A stretch of 13,625 bases of DNA from Bacilli bacterium (GTDB taxonomy: Bacteria > Bacillota_I > Bacilli_A > RF39 > UBA660). Below, piece by piece: positions 6,321 to 13,551 of this stretch. The translations under genes were made by a program, and so were the position numbers. The DNA is taken from contig JAQUFI010000034.1 in NCBI GenBank assembly GCA_028684735.1, forward strand, positions 1 through 13,625, given 5' to 3'. The notes below the pieces were generated by a model, which saw only the letters and a list, made by a program, of their open reading frames with translations, was not told the DNA's origin and ran no database searches. Each line of letters starts with the position of its first letter. Positions within the stretch are counted from its first letter, which is position 1.

Positions 6321-6349
6321 TGGCCAAAAATCTATTAACTCATATAATA
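6321..6349 (+). promoter_or_regulatory. Promoter of the LysM-CAP gene, possibly sigma-K-like
   Basis: TATAAT (6343-6348) with a weak -35, TGGCCA (6321-6326), at 16 bases. The same place also reads CATATAATA (6341-6349), which fits the -10 consensus CATA-N3-TA of the mother-cell sporulation factor sigma-K. The sequence does not decide between the two. Confidence 0.5.
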
Positions 6350-6381
6350 GTAGTGGGAATTAATAGAAAGGTGGTATTTCT

Positions 6382-7113
6382 ATGGAAACTTATACTGTTA
6401 TACCAGGTGACACCATTTGGCGTATTGCTCATAATTATGGAATTCATTTAGATGAATTATTAGCTGTAAATCCTCAAATTAATAATCCTAATTTTATCAT
6501 TCCAGGTCAAATACTTAATATCCCTAATCACAATTCAACTTATAATATTATGTCTGGGGATACAATGTGGAATATAGCTAATAACTATGGGATTGATTTA
6601 AAGAAACTTTTAATGGCTAATCCTCAAATTAATAATCCTAATTTTATTATACCTGGTCAAACAATCAATATTCCAAGTGATACTAGTAATGGAACAGTCC
6701 CAATTGAAGAAACCACACCTAATAATTTAAGAAGTTTTGAAACGGAAGTCATTCGCTTAGTCAATCAAGAAAGACAAAAAAATGGTGTGCCCCCTCTAAC
6801 AGAGAATACCGAATTAAGTCGAATTGCTCGATTAAAATCAAATGATTTTGTCAACAATAATTACTTTAGTCATAATTCTCCTACTTATGGTTCACCATTT
6901 GAGATGCTTAGAACTTTTGGGGTTAATTTTTCTGCAGCCGCAGAAAACATTGCAAGTGGGCAAAGGACTGCTGAAGAAGTTATGAATACTTGGATGAATT
7001 CTTCAGGACATCGTGCTAATATCTTAAACCAAGCTTATAATCAAATAGGGGTTGGGGTTGCTAGAGATAGCGATGGAACTTTATATTGGACACAATTATT
7101 TATTAGAAGTTAA
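6382..7113 (+). CDS. LysM-LysM-CAP (YkwD-like) protein without signal peptide
   Basis: The 243 residues hold two LysM domains (about 3-47 and 53-97), which bind the glycan of peptidoglycan, a short Thr/Glu-rich linker, and a CAP/SCP domain (about 117-241) of the YkwD type. CAP marks: His164 (FSHNSP), Glu188 (AAENIASG), His210 (WMNSSGHRANIL), and the closing YWTQLF. There is no signal peptide or membrane helix: the protein begins straight in LysM. That layout resembles the spore-coat protein SafA and related LysM-CAP coat proteins, assembled from the mother-cell cytoplasm, rather than a secreted wall enzyme. A spore role is inference. AAAGGTGG lies 7 bases before the ATG. It is the only plus-strand gene, monocistronic, with its own promoter and a shared two-way terminator. 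Confidence 0.9.
   Translation: METYTVIPGDTIWRIAHNYGIHLDELLAVNPQINNPNFIIPGQILNIPNHNSTYNIMSGDTMWNIANNYGIDLKKLLMANPQINNPNFIIPGQTINIPSDTSNGTVPIEETTPNNLRSFETEVIRLVNQERQKNGVPPLTENTELSRIARLKSNDFVNNNYFSHNSPTYGSPFEMLRTFGVNFSAAAENIASGQRTAEEVMNTWMNSSGHRANILNQAYNQIGVGVARDSDGTLYWTQLFIRS
6469..6497. repeat. Direct repeat encoding the end of LysM 1
   Basis: Twenty-nine bases identical to 6619-6647, 150 bp (50 codons) downstream. With the bases that follow they give the same peptide, NPQINNPNFIIPGQ, in both LysM domains, which points to tandem duplication of a 50-codon unit. Confidence 0.85.
6619..6647. repeat. Direct repeat encoding the end of LysM 2
   Basis: Second copy of 6469-6497, identical over 29 bases. 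The flanks have diverged, so the match is local. Confidence 0.85.
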
Positions 7114-7118
7114 AATTT

Positions 7119-7155
7119 AAAAAAACCAGACTTATTACAAGCCTGGATTTTTTAT
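7119..7155. terminator. Two-way terminator between convergent genes
   Basis: Stem CCAGACTT (7126-7133) with AAGCCTGG (7139-7146), one A-C mismatch and a 5-base loop. It is flanked by an A run on the left and a T run on the right, so both strands give a hairpin followed by U. It can serve the LysM-CAP gene (plus) and the M15 peptidase gene (minus), whose stop codons are 42 bases apart. Confidence 0.85.
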
Positions 7156-8442
7156 TTACTCAGCAACCTTTACACTAACAAGTTCTGTTAAGTAATATCT
7201 GCCATCTGACTCATGCCCCATTATTTCTTTTTGGGCATCTAGATCATTGAAGTGCCACCATTCTGATGCAAGAGGTGTTAAACCAGCACCAGTACAGTAA
7301 TTTTGTAATTTTATTGCATCAACTGTAATGGTGGGTGATAATGGAACTCCCTTCCAAGCAGTCTTTGAATCTGACATTACACCATACTTAAACACAGCCG
7401 ATTTGGAAGTTAAATCATGGATTCTTGTTGGCATTGTATACTCTGTATAATCTACAATTTCGATATATTTGTATTTTCCTGTGTTTTTAATCGTATAACG
7501 ATCAACTTTAACTAAACTAGTATCCATTGCGGTTCCAATTTGATGAGTGGATAATCCTCCAACAATAAACCAAACTTGACCCCAACCACTCGAATTAATA
7601 TCATTGTAAATATCTTTGTTACTAGCAACTAAAATACTAAAACTATTAGCCACTTTCATTTGAACTTCATAAGGTCTAAAGGTTTCATATATTTTGAGAC
7701 TATCGCCATTTCTTAAAGCCAATTGTTGAGCCTTATTAATCTTTTTAGCCATTGAATATAATACTGGCATAATAAATTGATCTTTATCTAACCTTTTATT
7801 ATACATTAGAACATTATATAATTTTTCATTGGTGACACCTGATAACTCGTGTCCAGAAGATATAAATAGTGATTTATAACTATTTGTATTATCATATACA
7901 ATCGATGGAATAACATCGGGTAGGTTTATCATGCAATAAGTATTATTTACCCATCCTTTACTACCATTATAATTTATATACCACCAATTACCCTCTTCTG
8001 ATATTATTCTAAAAGATTCACCTTTAATTATAATTTCAATTGTTTCTGAATCTGCTGAATTACTTTTTTTCAAACTCATTTGAATAGTTGTATATCCAGT
8101 AGCACCATTTATTGGTAATTCAAACTCCAAATTATTATTTACAGGTTTTATTTGACCATCAATCGGTTCATAATATTTTATGTCATTGGGATTTTCATCT
8201 GGTATTTCTTCATTAGGTTCTTCAATAACTGGTTGTTCCGGTTCAATAGGTTCTTCTTTTTTAAAATCACTCAATATTAAGAAAGAAGTCCCACCAAGAA
8301 TAAACAATACTATTATAATACCAATTATTAACCTTCTTTGGTTACGTTCACGTTCTTTTTTTCGAAAGAAATCAGGCATTATTGATGAAATATATTTTAT
8401 TAATGAATGGCGTTTTTTTCTACGAAAAAGTTTATTCCACAT
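7156..8442 (-). CDS. Membrane-anchored M15 (VanY/VanX-like) D-Ala-D-Ala peptidase with SH3-like domain
   Basis: A zinc peptidase of the M15 family, predicted to cut D-Ala-D-Ala ends of peptidoglycan stems or dipeptides outside the cell. The 428 residues show a basic cytoplasmic N-terminus (1-37), a membrane anchor (about 38-58), a Pro/Glu-rich spacer (61-87), a bacterial SH3-like domain (about 115-173, with GNWWYINYNGSKGWV) and the catalytic domain (about 190-425). Zinc ligands and catalytic residues: His300 and Asp307 in STHQIGTAMD, Glu394 and His397 in EWWHFN; Arg256 sits in ETFRPYE. AAGGAG lies 8 bases before the ATG. It has its own consensus promoter but no terminator separates it from the upstream lipoprotein. 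Carboxypeptidase and dipeptidase cannot be told apart here; vancomycin resistance is not implied, since no vanHAX-type genes are near. Confidence 0.9.
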   Translation of the reverse strand: MWNKLFRRKKRHSLIKYISSIMPDFFRKKERERNQRRLIIGIIIVLFILGGTSFLILSDFKKEEPIEPEQPVIEEPNEEIPDENPNDIKYYEPIDGQIKPVNNNLEFELPINGATGYTTIQMSLKKSNSADSETIEIIIKGESFRIISEEGNWWYINYNGSKGWVNNTYCMINLPDVIPSIVYDNTNSYKSLFISSGHELSGVTNEKLYNVLMYNKRLDKDQFIMPVLYSMAKKINKAQQLALRNGDSLKIYETFRPYEVQMKVANSFSILVASNKDIYNDINSSGWGQVWFIVGGLSTHQIGTAMDTSLVKVDRYTIKNTGKYKYIEIVDYTEYTMPTRIHDLTSKSAVFKYGVMSDSKTAWKGVPLSPTITVDAIKLQNYCTGAGLTPLASEWWHFNDLDAQKEIMGHESDGRYYLTELVSVKVAE

Positions 8443-8482
8443 ACATACATCTCCTTCTTCAACACCCTTTGACTGATTACAA

Positions 8483-8511
8483 ATTATCTCATAAACTATT
8501 TAGGTTGTCAA
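8483..8511 (-). promoter_or_regulatory. Sigma-A promoter of the M15 peptidase gene
   Basis: TTGACA (8506-8511), 17-base spacer, GATAAT (8483-8488) on the minus strand. The -35 begins two bases after the stop codon of the lipoprotein gene. It shares hexamers, spacing and the string TGAGATAATT with the gpsB promoter. Confidence 0.8.
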
Positions 8512-8513
8512 TT

Positions 8514-8999
8514 TTAGTTATTGTATCGATATTCAATACTTATAATAACATCATTTTCAACAATGAAAGATAAGACAACATTTCCTTCAACATACTTATA
8601 TTCATTGCTTATCTGTTCATAATTTTCACCATATGTCTCAACCATAACAGATTTATCATCAGCAATCTTAACTCCTTCAGGGGTTGCTACTTGATCATTT
8701 AGAAAATAGACAGAATAGATGGTATCTTTACCCTTCGTTTGAGAAACAACGATTTCAATGTTTTCATAGGTATATACTTTATCATTACCTTCAAAAGCAC
8801 AACTTGTTAATTCAACATAACTAAACTTTTCATCAATTGATGAGTTTTTGAATTCTAAACCAGGTGTAACATCTACTCCTTGATAAGTGAATGCTATACT
8901 ATTTTCACTATTAGTCTTTTCATTAATATCATTTGTTTGACCACCACACCCCGTAACAATCATAATAAGTACCACCAATGGGAAAACTATTTTTTTCAT
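8514..8999 (-). CDS. Small lipoprotein of the acyltransferase operon
   Basis: A 161-residue predicted lipoprotein: MKKIVFP start, hydrophobic h-region, and lipobox VTGC with Cys18 as the lipid-modified residue, so it should sit on the outer face of the membrane. After a polar Asn/Glu-rich linker comes a beta-rich domain. One segment (TPEGVKIADDKSVMVETYG) recalls the G-x(n)-V-x3-YG pattern of small SmpA/BLIP-like folds, but this is a weak resemblance and I do not assign a family. The start is the ATG at 8999, with GGAG 6 bases upstream inside the last codons of the SGNH gene; a TTG at 9011 would overlap that site. Only one base lies between the SGNH stop and this ATG, so the two are probably translationally coupled and work together. 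Confidence 0.85.
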   Translation of the reverse strand: MKKIVFPLVVLIMIVTGCGGQTNDINEKTNSENSIAFTYQGVDVTPGLEFKNSSIDEKFSYVELTSCAFEGNDKVYTYENIEIVVSQTKGKDTIYSVYFLNDQVATPEGVKIADDKSVMVETYGENYEQISNEYKYVEGNVVLSFIVENDVIISIEYRYNN

Positions 9000-9000
9000 T

Positions 9001-10011
9001 TTATTCTCCAATCTTTATTTCTTTTTTATAGTTTTTTAATTTTTCATCATATATAGAATCACCTTTATAGTTGGTTAAATCATAACGTGGAGATAACAAC
9101 CTAGCAAAATATTCAGATAATTTAGTTGCCCCAGTTAAATTTAAATGAAGACCTCCATCATATGTATCTTGTGAGTAATCAATTCCTATAACATCAACAT
9201 AATCTTTTAGGTTATAATAATCAAGGCTGTTTTCTAAAGCAAAATCTTTTATTTGTTTATAATATTCATCATACCAATATGGATAAAGGCTTGGAGCCTT
9301 AACTAAGACTAATTCAATATCATTTTCTTCACATAATTTTAAGATTAGTTCTAAATAATGATAAGACTCTTCACTAAAATTATAGTTAGCTAGTTTCTTT
9401 TCTGTTGGTAGATTAGTTACTCCCTTTACCCCTTTATTGACTAAGAAACCATTATAGGTATTATCTTTCTTTTTAAATAAATATTCGAAATCTTCTTTGG
9501 TTAATTGATTATACCTGGAATGATATCTCAATATTGGGAAAACATAAGACATAAAACTTTCAGTATCCGTTATTGACTCTTTTATTATTTCAACCTTTTC
9601 TTTGGACCATTTCATCTTATCAATGGTTAACCGATTATATGCCTCATTTACTTTATCACTTGACTTATCATATCGAATAGCATTAACATTAAAGACGACT
9701 ACTTTAGGGGTTTCATATTTTAATGTTTCCTTTAGAATAATATATGATTGCCAAATCAATTGTTGGGATGATCCCCTTATATATGCTTTTATACCACTTG
9801 TCTCATACATTACCATTGGTGAGAAATTAGCATATAATTCACAGTCCCCAATGAATATTACTTCATGGTCTTTTACTTCACGATAATACTGTGATATCAT
9901 ACTTCCTTCAACTAAATTAGTTGCATATTTAGGTTGAAACAACATATTAAGTATCACAAAGATTACTATAAAAAGGATAATTATTATTACAATTCTTATT
10001 ATTTTTTTCAT
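9001..10011 (-). CDS. SGNH-fold membrane-anchored protein, putative partner of the MBOAT acyltransferase, Cys at nucleophile position
   Basis: The 336 residues have an N-terminal membrane anchor (about 4-24) and an extracellular SGNH/GDSL-like domain. Block I reads VIFIGDCELY, with Cys57 where the catalytic Ser normally stands. Other blocks are recognisable: Gly80 in RGSSQQ, Asn108/Asn110 in VVVFNVN, and the C-terminal Asp285/His289 in YDGGLHLN. In DltB/DltD, AlgI/AlgX and PatA/PatB systems an MBOAT protein passes an acyl group across the membrane and an SGNH or DltD-like partner places it on a surface polymer. This gene starts 10 bases after the MBOAT stop, with AAGGGG as ribosome site, so the same partnership is likely. 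Substrate and polymer are unknown. Low similarity to classic DltD means I do not use that symbol. Confidence 0.82.
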   Translation of the reverse strand: MKKIIRIVIIIILFIVIFVILNMLFQPKYATNLVEGSMISQYYREVKDHEVIFIGDCELYANFSPMVMYETSGIKAYIRGSSQQLIWQSYIILKETLKYETPKVVVFNVNAIRYDKSSDKVNEAYNRLTIDKMKWSKEKVEIIKESITDTESFMSYVFPILRYHSRYNQLTKEDFEYLFKKKDNTYNGFLVNKGVKGVTNLPTEKKLANYNFSEESYHYLELILKLCEENDIELVLVKAPSLYPYWYDEYYKQIKDFALENSLDYYNLKDYVDVIGIDYSQDTYDGGLHLNLTGATKLSEYFARLLSPRYDLTNYKGDSIYDEKLKNYKKEIKIGE

Positions 10012-10021
10012 TTAATACCCC

Positions 10022-11314
10022 TTAAAAATTACTATAAATAAATTCATTGACATTAAAACCGAAACCATATATACCAAACACCAGTATTAATAAAATTGTG
10101 GTACATAGAAGTACAACTTTTAATTCAATGGACATATTTTCTAATTTTGATTTTATTTGAAGTTTATTTCCATCATATATAAAGACAATTGGTGTAAAGA
10201 CAAATAAGATTATCCAATCATTTAAGCCTAGTCCTAGATTAGATATGTTTTGAATCACATCCATCAGATTAAAAGTAGTAAAAATGGATGCAGCCATCTT
10301 TAAAGCTACAAAACTATCGCCCCAAATAAAGAAGACCCATAAGATAGAAACCAATATAAAAGTTCCTAAACGATTAATCCATTTAGACGGAGTTTTCCAA
10401 TGATCGCCAAACATCACAAATATCCCATGAATAATCCCCCATAAGATATAATTTATTCCATGCCAGATACCTGAAATAAAAAATGTTATTAAAAGATTAA
10501 TATTCTTTCTGATTACACCGTGTCTATTGCCACCTAAAGGTATATAGATATACTCTTTTAACCATGTGCCTAATGTTATATGCCATCTTTGCCAAAATTC
10601 TTTTATACTTTGTGAATAAAATGGTGAATTAAAATTCTCTTTAATATCTATTCCAAGAATTTTTGATATTCCAATAACAATATCAATTCCTCCACTAAAA
10701 TCACTATATAGTTGAATGGAATACATCAATGCAGCTAATAGTACATACCATCCAATATATAAATCCGTATTACTAGCAATTATTGTAATTAATATACCAA
10801 TTCTTCCCGCTATAATAAGTTTTTTTAGTAATCCCCAAGTGATTCTAGCTGACCCTTCCATTAGATTAGTCCATGTAAATTTTCTTTTAGCAAATAAAGA
10901 TTCCTTAATATCATCATACTTTGATATGGGACCAATAAACAGATGAGGTATATATGTAATATATAATATATATTTAAAGATGTTTTTCTCAGCCTGATAT
11001 TTTCCCTTATATACATCAACTAAATAGGAAATAACTTGTAAGGTATAATAAGAAACTCCTAGTGGGACAACCACATTTAGATTTAATAGTTGACTAAACA
11101 TTCCACTTTTAAAGGTAAAAATTTTAATTACCAATAAAATAGAAGCATTAACAGCAATCGTTAAGATTAGGATTGCTTTCTTATGTCTGTATTTAAAGCA
11201 CCTTACAGCAAAAAAACTAGTAAAGATACTAAAAAAGATAAAGATAAGGTTTGTTATACCAAAACTAGCATAAATTACTACACTCAGGATTAGTAACATC
11301 ATATTCATTAGCAT
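10022..11314 (-). CDS. MBOAT family membrane O-acyltransferase (DltB/AlgI-like)
   Basis: A polytopic membrane enzyme of 430 residues that moves acyl groups to a surface acceptor. Family marks in order: PLGVSYYTLQVISYLVDVY (84-102), YIPHLFIGPI (121-130), DFSGGIDIVIGISKILG (205-221), the hallmark NFNSPFYSQSIKEFWQRWH (227-245), YIYIPLGGNRHG (255-266), and the catalytic SGIWHG with His285. About ten hydrophobic helices are visible. Length fits DltB/AlgI/PatA (about 400-500). AAGGAG lies 9 bases before the ATG; it starts 20 bases after the transglutaminase gene. No dltA or dltC is near, so D-alanylation of teichoic acid is less likely than O-acetylation of a polysaccharide, but the window cannot settle this. 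Confidence 0.95.
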   Translation of the reverse strand: MLMNMMLLILSVVIYASFGITNLIFIFFSIFTSFFAVRCFKYRHKKAILILTIAVNASILLVIKIFTFKSGMFSQLLNLNVVVPLGVSYYTLQVISYLVDVYKGKYQAEKNIFKYILYITYIPHLFIGPISKYDDIKESLFAKRKFTWTNLMEGSARITWGLLKKLIIAGRIGILITIIASNTDLYIGWYVLLAALMYSIQLYSDFSGGIDIVIGISKILGIDIKENFNSPFYSQSIKEFWQRWHITLGTWLKEYIYIPLGGNRHGVIRKNINLLITFFISGIWHGINYILWGIIHGIFVMFGDHWKTPSKWINRLGTFILVSILWVFFIWGDSFVALKMAASIFTTFNLMDVIQNISNLGLGLNDWIILFVFTPIVFIYDGNKLQIKSKLENMSIELKVVLLCTTILLILVFGIYGFGFNVNEFIYSNF

Positions 11315-11334
11315 ATTTTACATCTCCTTATAAA

Positions 11335-12915
11335 CTAATTAGCTATTGGATATGCACTTCTATCCCAATTTCTGCCACCCATACCAGAACTAGCATATTT
11401 TTGATCATCAGTAGCTGGACCTAGCAGTTGGGTTGTTGGCGTTGTATCATAATGCCTCCACACTCCATCAATTTTTACTAAATTCCAATAATGTGATCTA
11501 TCTGTAACCCAAATTAAACGATTTTCTATTCCAGCTTTATCTAAAGCCTTTTGGAAAATTAAAGCACGAACATAACAATTACCAGCATTATTGGTTAATC
11601 CATACCATATAGGGTCATCACCGCCCCAATTATAGTTATACTTGATATTATTTCTAATAAAAGATGCCATACCTAAAACATCTTTACCAGCTATGTAATT
11701 ATGATAAAAAATATTAAACTTATTGTTAGTGTCAACTTGATCATGATTGACAACAACTCTTCGATTAGCAGTAGTTACATTTCCTCTACTATCTTTTGAT
11801 GTATAGGTTGCAAAATAAGTTCCAGCAACTGAAGTATTAACCTTACTATTATCAATAGAAAAACTACAAGGACCATCATAATTATCAATTGCCTTTACAC
11901 CATAGTTATAATTGATACTAGTATATTTATTTACATATATGTCACCTAGACCAGATAAAACTGGTCCCTTGGTATCATTAACAAGCGTTAAAATAGCTGT
12001 TTTTTCAACTTTATTTCCATTTTTATCAATTGCTTCAATCGTAATTTCTTGATTACCTAATTTAGTATAATCAATTGTTTGTTTCATGGTTGATGTTACT
12101 ACTCCGGATGCATCACTAATAAATTTTATAAAGTCATCTTTAGTTAATTTCTTATCAGGAAACGATATTAAATTTTGAAGTTCAAGTTTGGGAGGTGTTG
12201 TATCCTGTACAACAACTTTAGATTCATACTTTTTATTATTATAAGTAGCATTAAGAATATATTCACCAGTAATCATCGTATTAACTTTTTTAATTTCACT
12301 TTCAGAAATTTTATCTGCATCTTTTTCCATATTTTGAATGATCATTGTTTTAGAAAATTCTTTTCCTAATTCCACATAAACTATTTGGTTTAACCATGTT
12401 ATCGTTAAGATACATTTTTTAGTGGTTTTATTTCCATAGATATCAATTACTGTTACTTCAACGACGTAATCCTTATACTCATTAGTATCCTTAATTTCAG
12501 TCGCTGATATCGTCATTTCTGATAAATCTTTTTTATCTACAATAAAATCATCCGCATTAATTTGATATCCACTATATCTCGTTATATCTTGAAATTCTAC
12601 AACTGGTGGTTTAGTATCAATTATTTTTAATTTAACAGTTTCTTCTTTTCCTTTATACGATAATTTAATATCCCTCTCTAAAACTTCAGAAAAATTGATA
12701 TTGTTTAAATCAGTTATTGCTTTTGCTTTTTTTTGATACATTTGATGAGTTAAAAAACTATTTACCGTTACTTCATTAGTCCCTAATTCAATTACTACAT
12801 CTTTAAATTTAGGTCTTGATGCAACATAAAAGTAGTATCTAGTCATAATAATTAAAACGATAATTAAAACAACAAGAATTCTTTTTGTTATTTTTTTTGT
12901 TAAAGCACTATCCAT
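11335..12915 (-). CDS. Membrane-anchored protein with Ig-like repeats and a transglutaminase-like domain
   Basis: The 526 residues contain a basic N-terminus and signal anchor (about 10-31), a series of Ig-like beta domains (about 35-100, 101-175, 176-240, 241-313, 314-391; several begin after a DTTPP or DTKPP turn typical of HYR/Big-type repeats) and a C-terminal transglutaminase-like fold (about 400-495). The papain-like triad is visible: Cys447 in AGNCYVRAL, His475 in SHYWNLV, Asp490 in HYDTTP. Bacterial members act as proteases, amidases or crosslinkers; which applies is unknown. It should face outward, tethered to the membrane. It is the first gene of the operon, with a TTGACT-18-TATAAT promoter and a leader of about 70 bases. 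GGTGGGTG precedes the ATG. Confidence 0.9.
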   Translation of the reverse strand: MDSALTKKITKRILVVLIIVLIIMTRYYFYVASRPKFKDVVIELGTNEVTVNSFLTHQMYQKKAKAITDLNNINFSEVLERDIKLSYKGKEETVKLKIIDTKPPVVEFQDITRYSGYQINADDFIVDKKDLSEMTISATEIKDTNEYKDYVVEVTVIDIYGNKTTKKCILTITWLNQIVYVELGKEFSKTMIIQNMEKDADKISESEIKKVNTMITGEYILNATYNNKKYESKVVVQDTTPPKLELQNLISFPDKKLTKDDFIKFISDASGVVTSTMKQTIDYTKLGNQEITIEAIDKNGNKVEKTAILTLVNDTKGPVLSGLGDIYVNKYTSINYNYGVKAIDNYDGPCSFSIDNSKVNTSVAGTYFATYTSKDSRGNVTTANRRVVVNHDQVDTNNKFNIFYHNYIAGKDVLGMASFIRNNIKYNYNWGGDDPIWYGLTNNAGNCYVRALIFQKALDKAGIENRLIWVTDRSHYWNLVKIDGVWRHYDTTPTTQLLGPATDDQKYASSGMGGRNWDRSAYPIAN

Positions 12916-12989
12916 TTTAAGACACCCACCAATTTCTAATTATTTATGAGCAAATTACTACCTTTTATATGATAATTTATATTATTTTT

Positions 12990-13019
12990 ATTATACAACA
13001 TTGTCTAAATAACAGTCAA
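12990..13019 (-). promoter_or_regulatory. Promoter of the transglutaminase-MBOAT-SGNH-lipoprotein operon
   Basis: TTGACT (13014-13019), 18-base spacer, TATAAT (12990-12995) on the minus strand. The leader to the ATG at 12915 is about 70 bases, very AT-rich, and I see no riboswitch fold in it. Confidence 0.7.
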
Positions 13020-13052
13020 ATATATATCCTATAATGATGACAAAATAATGTA

Positions 13053-13080
13053 AATAAAAAGGAGTGATTATTCATTCCTT
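13053..13080 (-). terminator. Intrinsic terminator after tmRNA
   Basis: Stem AAGGAATGA / TCACTCCTT (13072-13080 with 13059-13067), one mismatch, 4-base loop, then UUUUUAUUU on the minus strand. It lies 16 bases after the encoded CCA of ssrA. Confidence 0.75.
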
Positions 13081-13095
13081 AGGCTAATTCATCAT

Positions 13096-13435
13096 TGGTG
13101 GAGCTGAGGAGAGTCGAACTCCTGTCCGAAAATATCTCATCAGAAATATCTACAAGTTTAGTTAGTTAATTAGTTTCCTAAGAAAAGTTGATAACTAACA
13201 ATCCCTTACTTAGTAAGCTTATTAAGTTCATTGTTGGTATAAGCATCACAACAATATATCCCATTTAATCGAGCCTCTTAAATCCCTTATGGGAGAAAGA
13301 ATAGAAGAAGCAGCTATGCTATATTAAGCGAAAGCTAATTGATTTCTGTTTCCAGATATTTTTTGTTTGTACTTAACGCGTACCTTCGACTTGCAATTTA
13401 AGACCTAATATTCCCGTCGAAACCAAAGCAGCCCC
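13096..13435 (-). ncRNA. ssrA: Transfer-messenger RNA (tmRNA), tag peptide GNRNQLAFA
   Basis: tmRNA frees stalled ribosomes and tags the unfinished protein for breakdown. The 5' end GGGGCUG (13429-13435) pairs with CAGCUCC before the encoded CCA at 13096-13098 (one G-U pair), forming the acceptor stem. The T arm (GGACAGGAGUUCGACUCUCC) and the GGUUUCGACGGG near the 5' end are standard. The tag frame is 13324-13353 on the minus strand: GGA AAC AGA AAT CAA TTA GCT TTC GCT TAA, giving GNRNQLAFA after the alanine brought by tmRNA itself. The resume codon GGA is inferred by alignment with B. subtilis, where a similar A/U stretch comes before GGC. It is a one-piece tmRNA of 340 nt, and smpB is not in the window. 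Confidence 0.96.
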
Positions 13436-13443
13436 GTAGGAAG

Positions 13444-13472
13444 ATTATAACATCATTCACCTTTTTTGTAAA
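13444..13472 (-). promoter_or_regulatory. tmRNA promoter
   Basis: TTTACA (13467-13472), 17-base spacer and TATAAT (13444-13449), with TG one base before the -10 (extended -10). The mature 5' end lies about 9 bases after the -10, so little or no 5' trimming is needed. Confidence 0.8.
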
Positions 13473-13551
13473 TATCTATTTATTTCTATTATAATATATA
13501 TAAATGGAAATATTAAGTGTCCGCACATTTCATTACCTTAAATGTAAGTTT

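Noticed and set aside
7156..8442. A vancomycin-resistance cluster
   Set aside because: Only a single M15 peptidase is present; no VanH, VanA-type ligase or VanRS genes are near.
9000..9011. A TTG start for the lipoprotein at 9011
   Set aside because: The TTG runs into the GGAG ribosome site of the ATG at 8999, and the signal peptide fits the ATG start.
10022..11314. Naming the MBOAT gene dltB
   Set aside because: dltA and dltC are absent and the SGNH partner is not a clear DltD.
12916..12983. A riboswitch in the leader of the transglutaminase gene
   Set aside because: The roughly 70-base leader is AT-rich with no stable hairpin or known conserved motif.
13096..13160. A tRNA gene, because of the T arm and encoded CCA
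   Set aside because: The acceptor partner lies 330 bases away and a tag reading frame sits between; it is the tRNA-like end of tmRNA.
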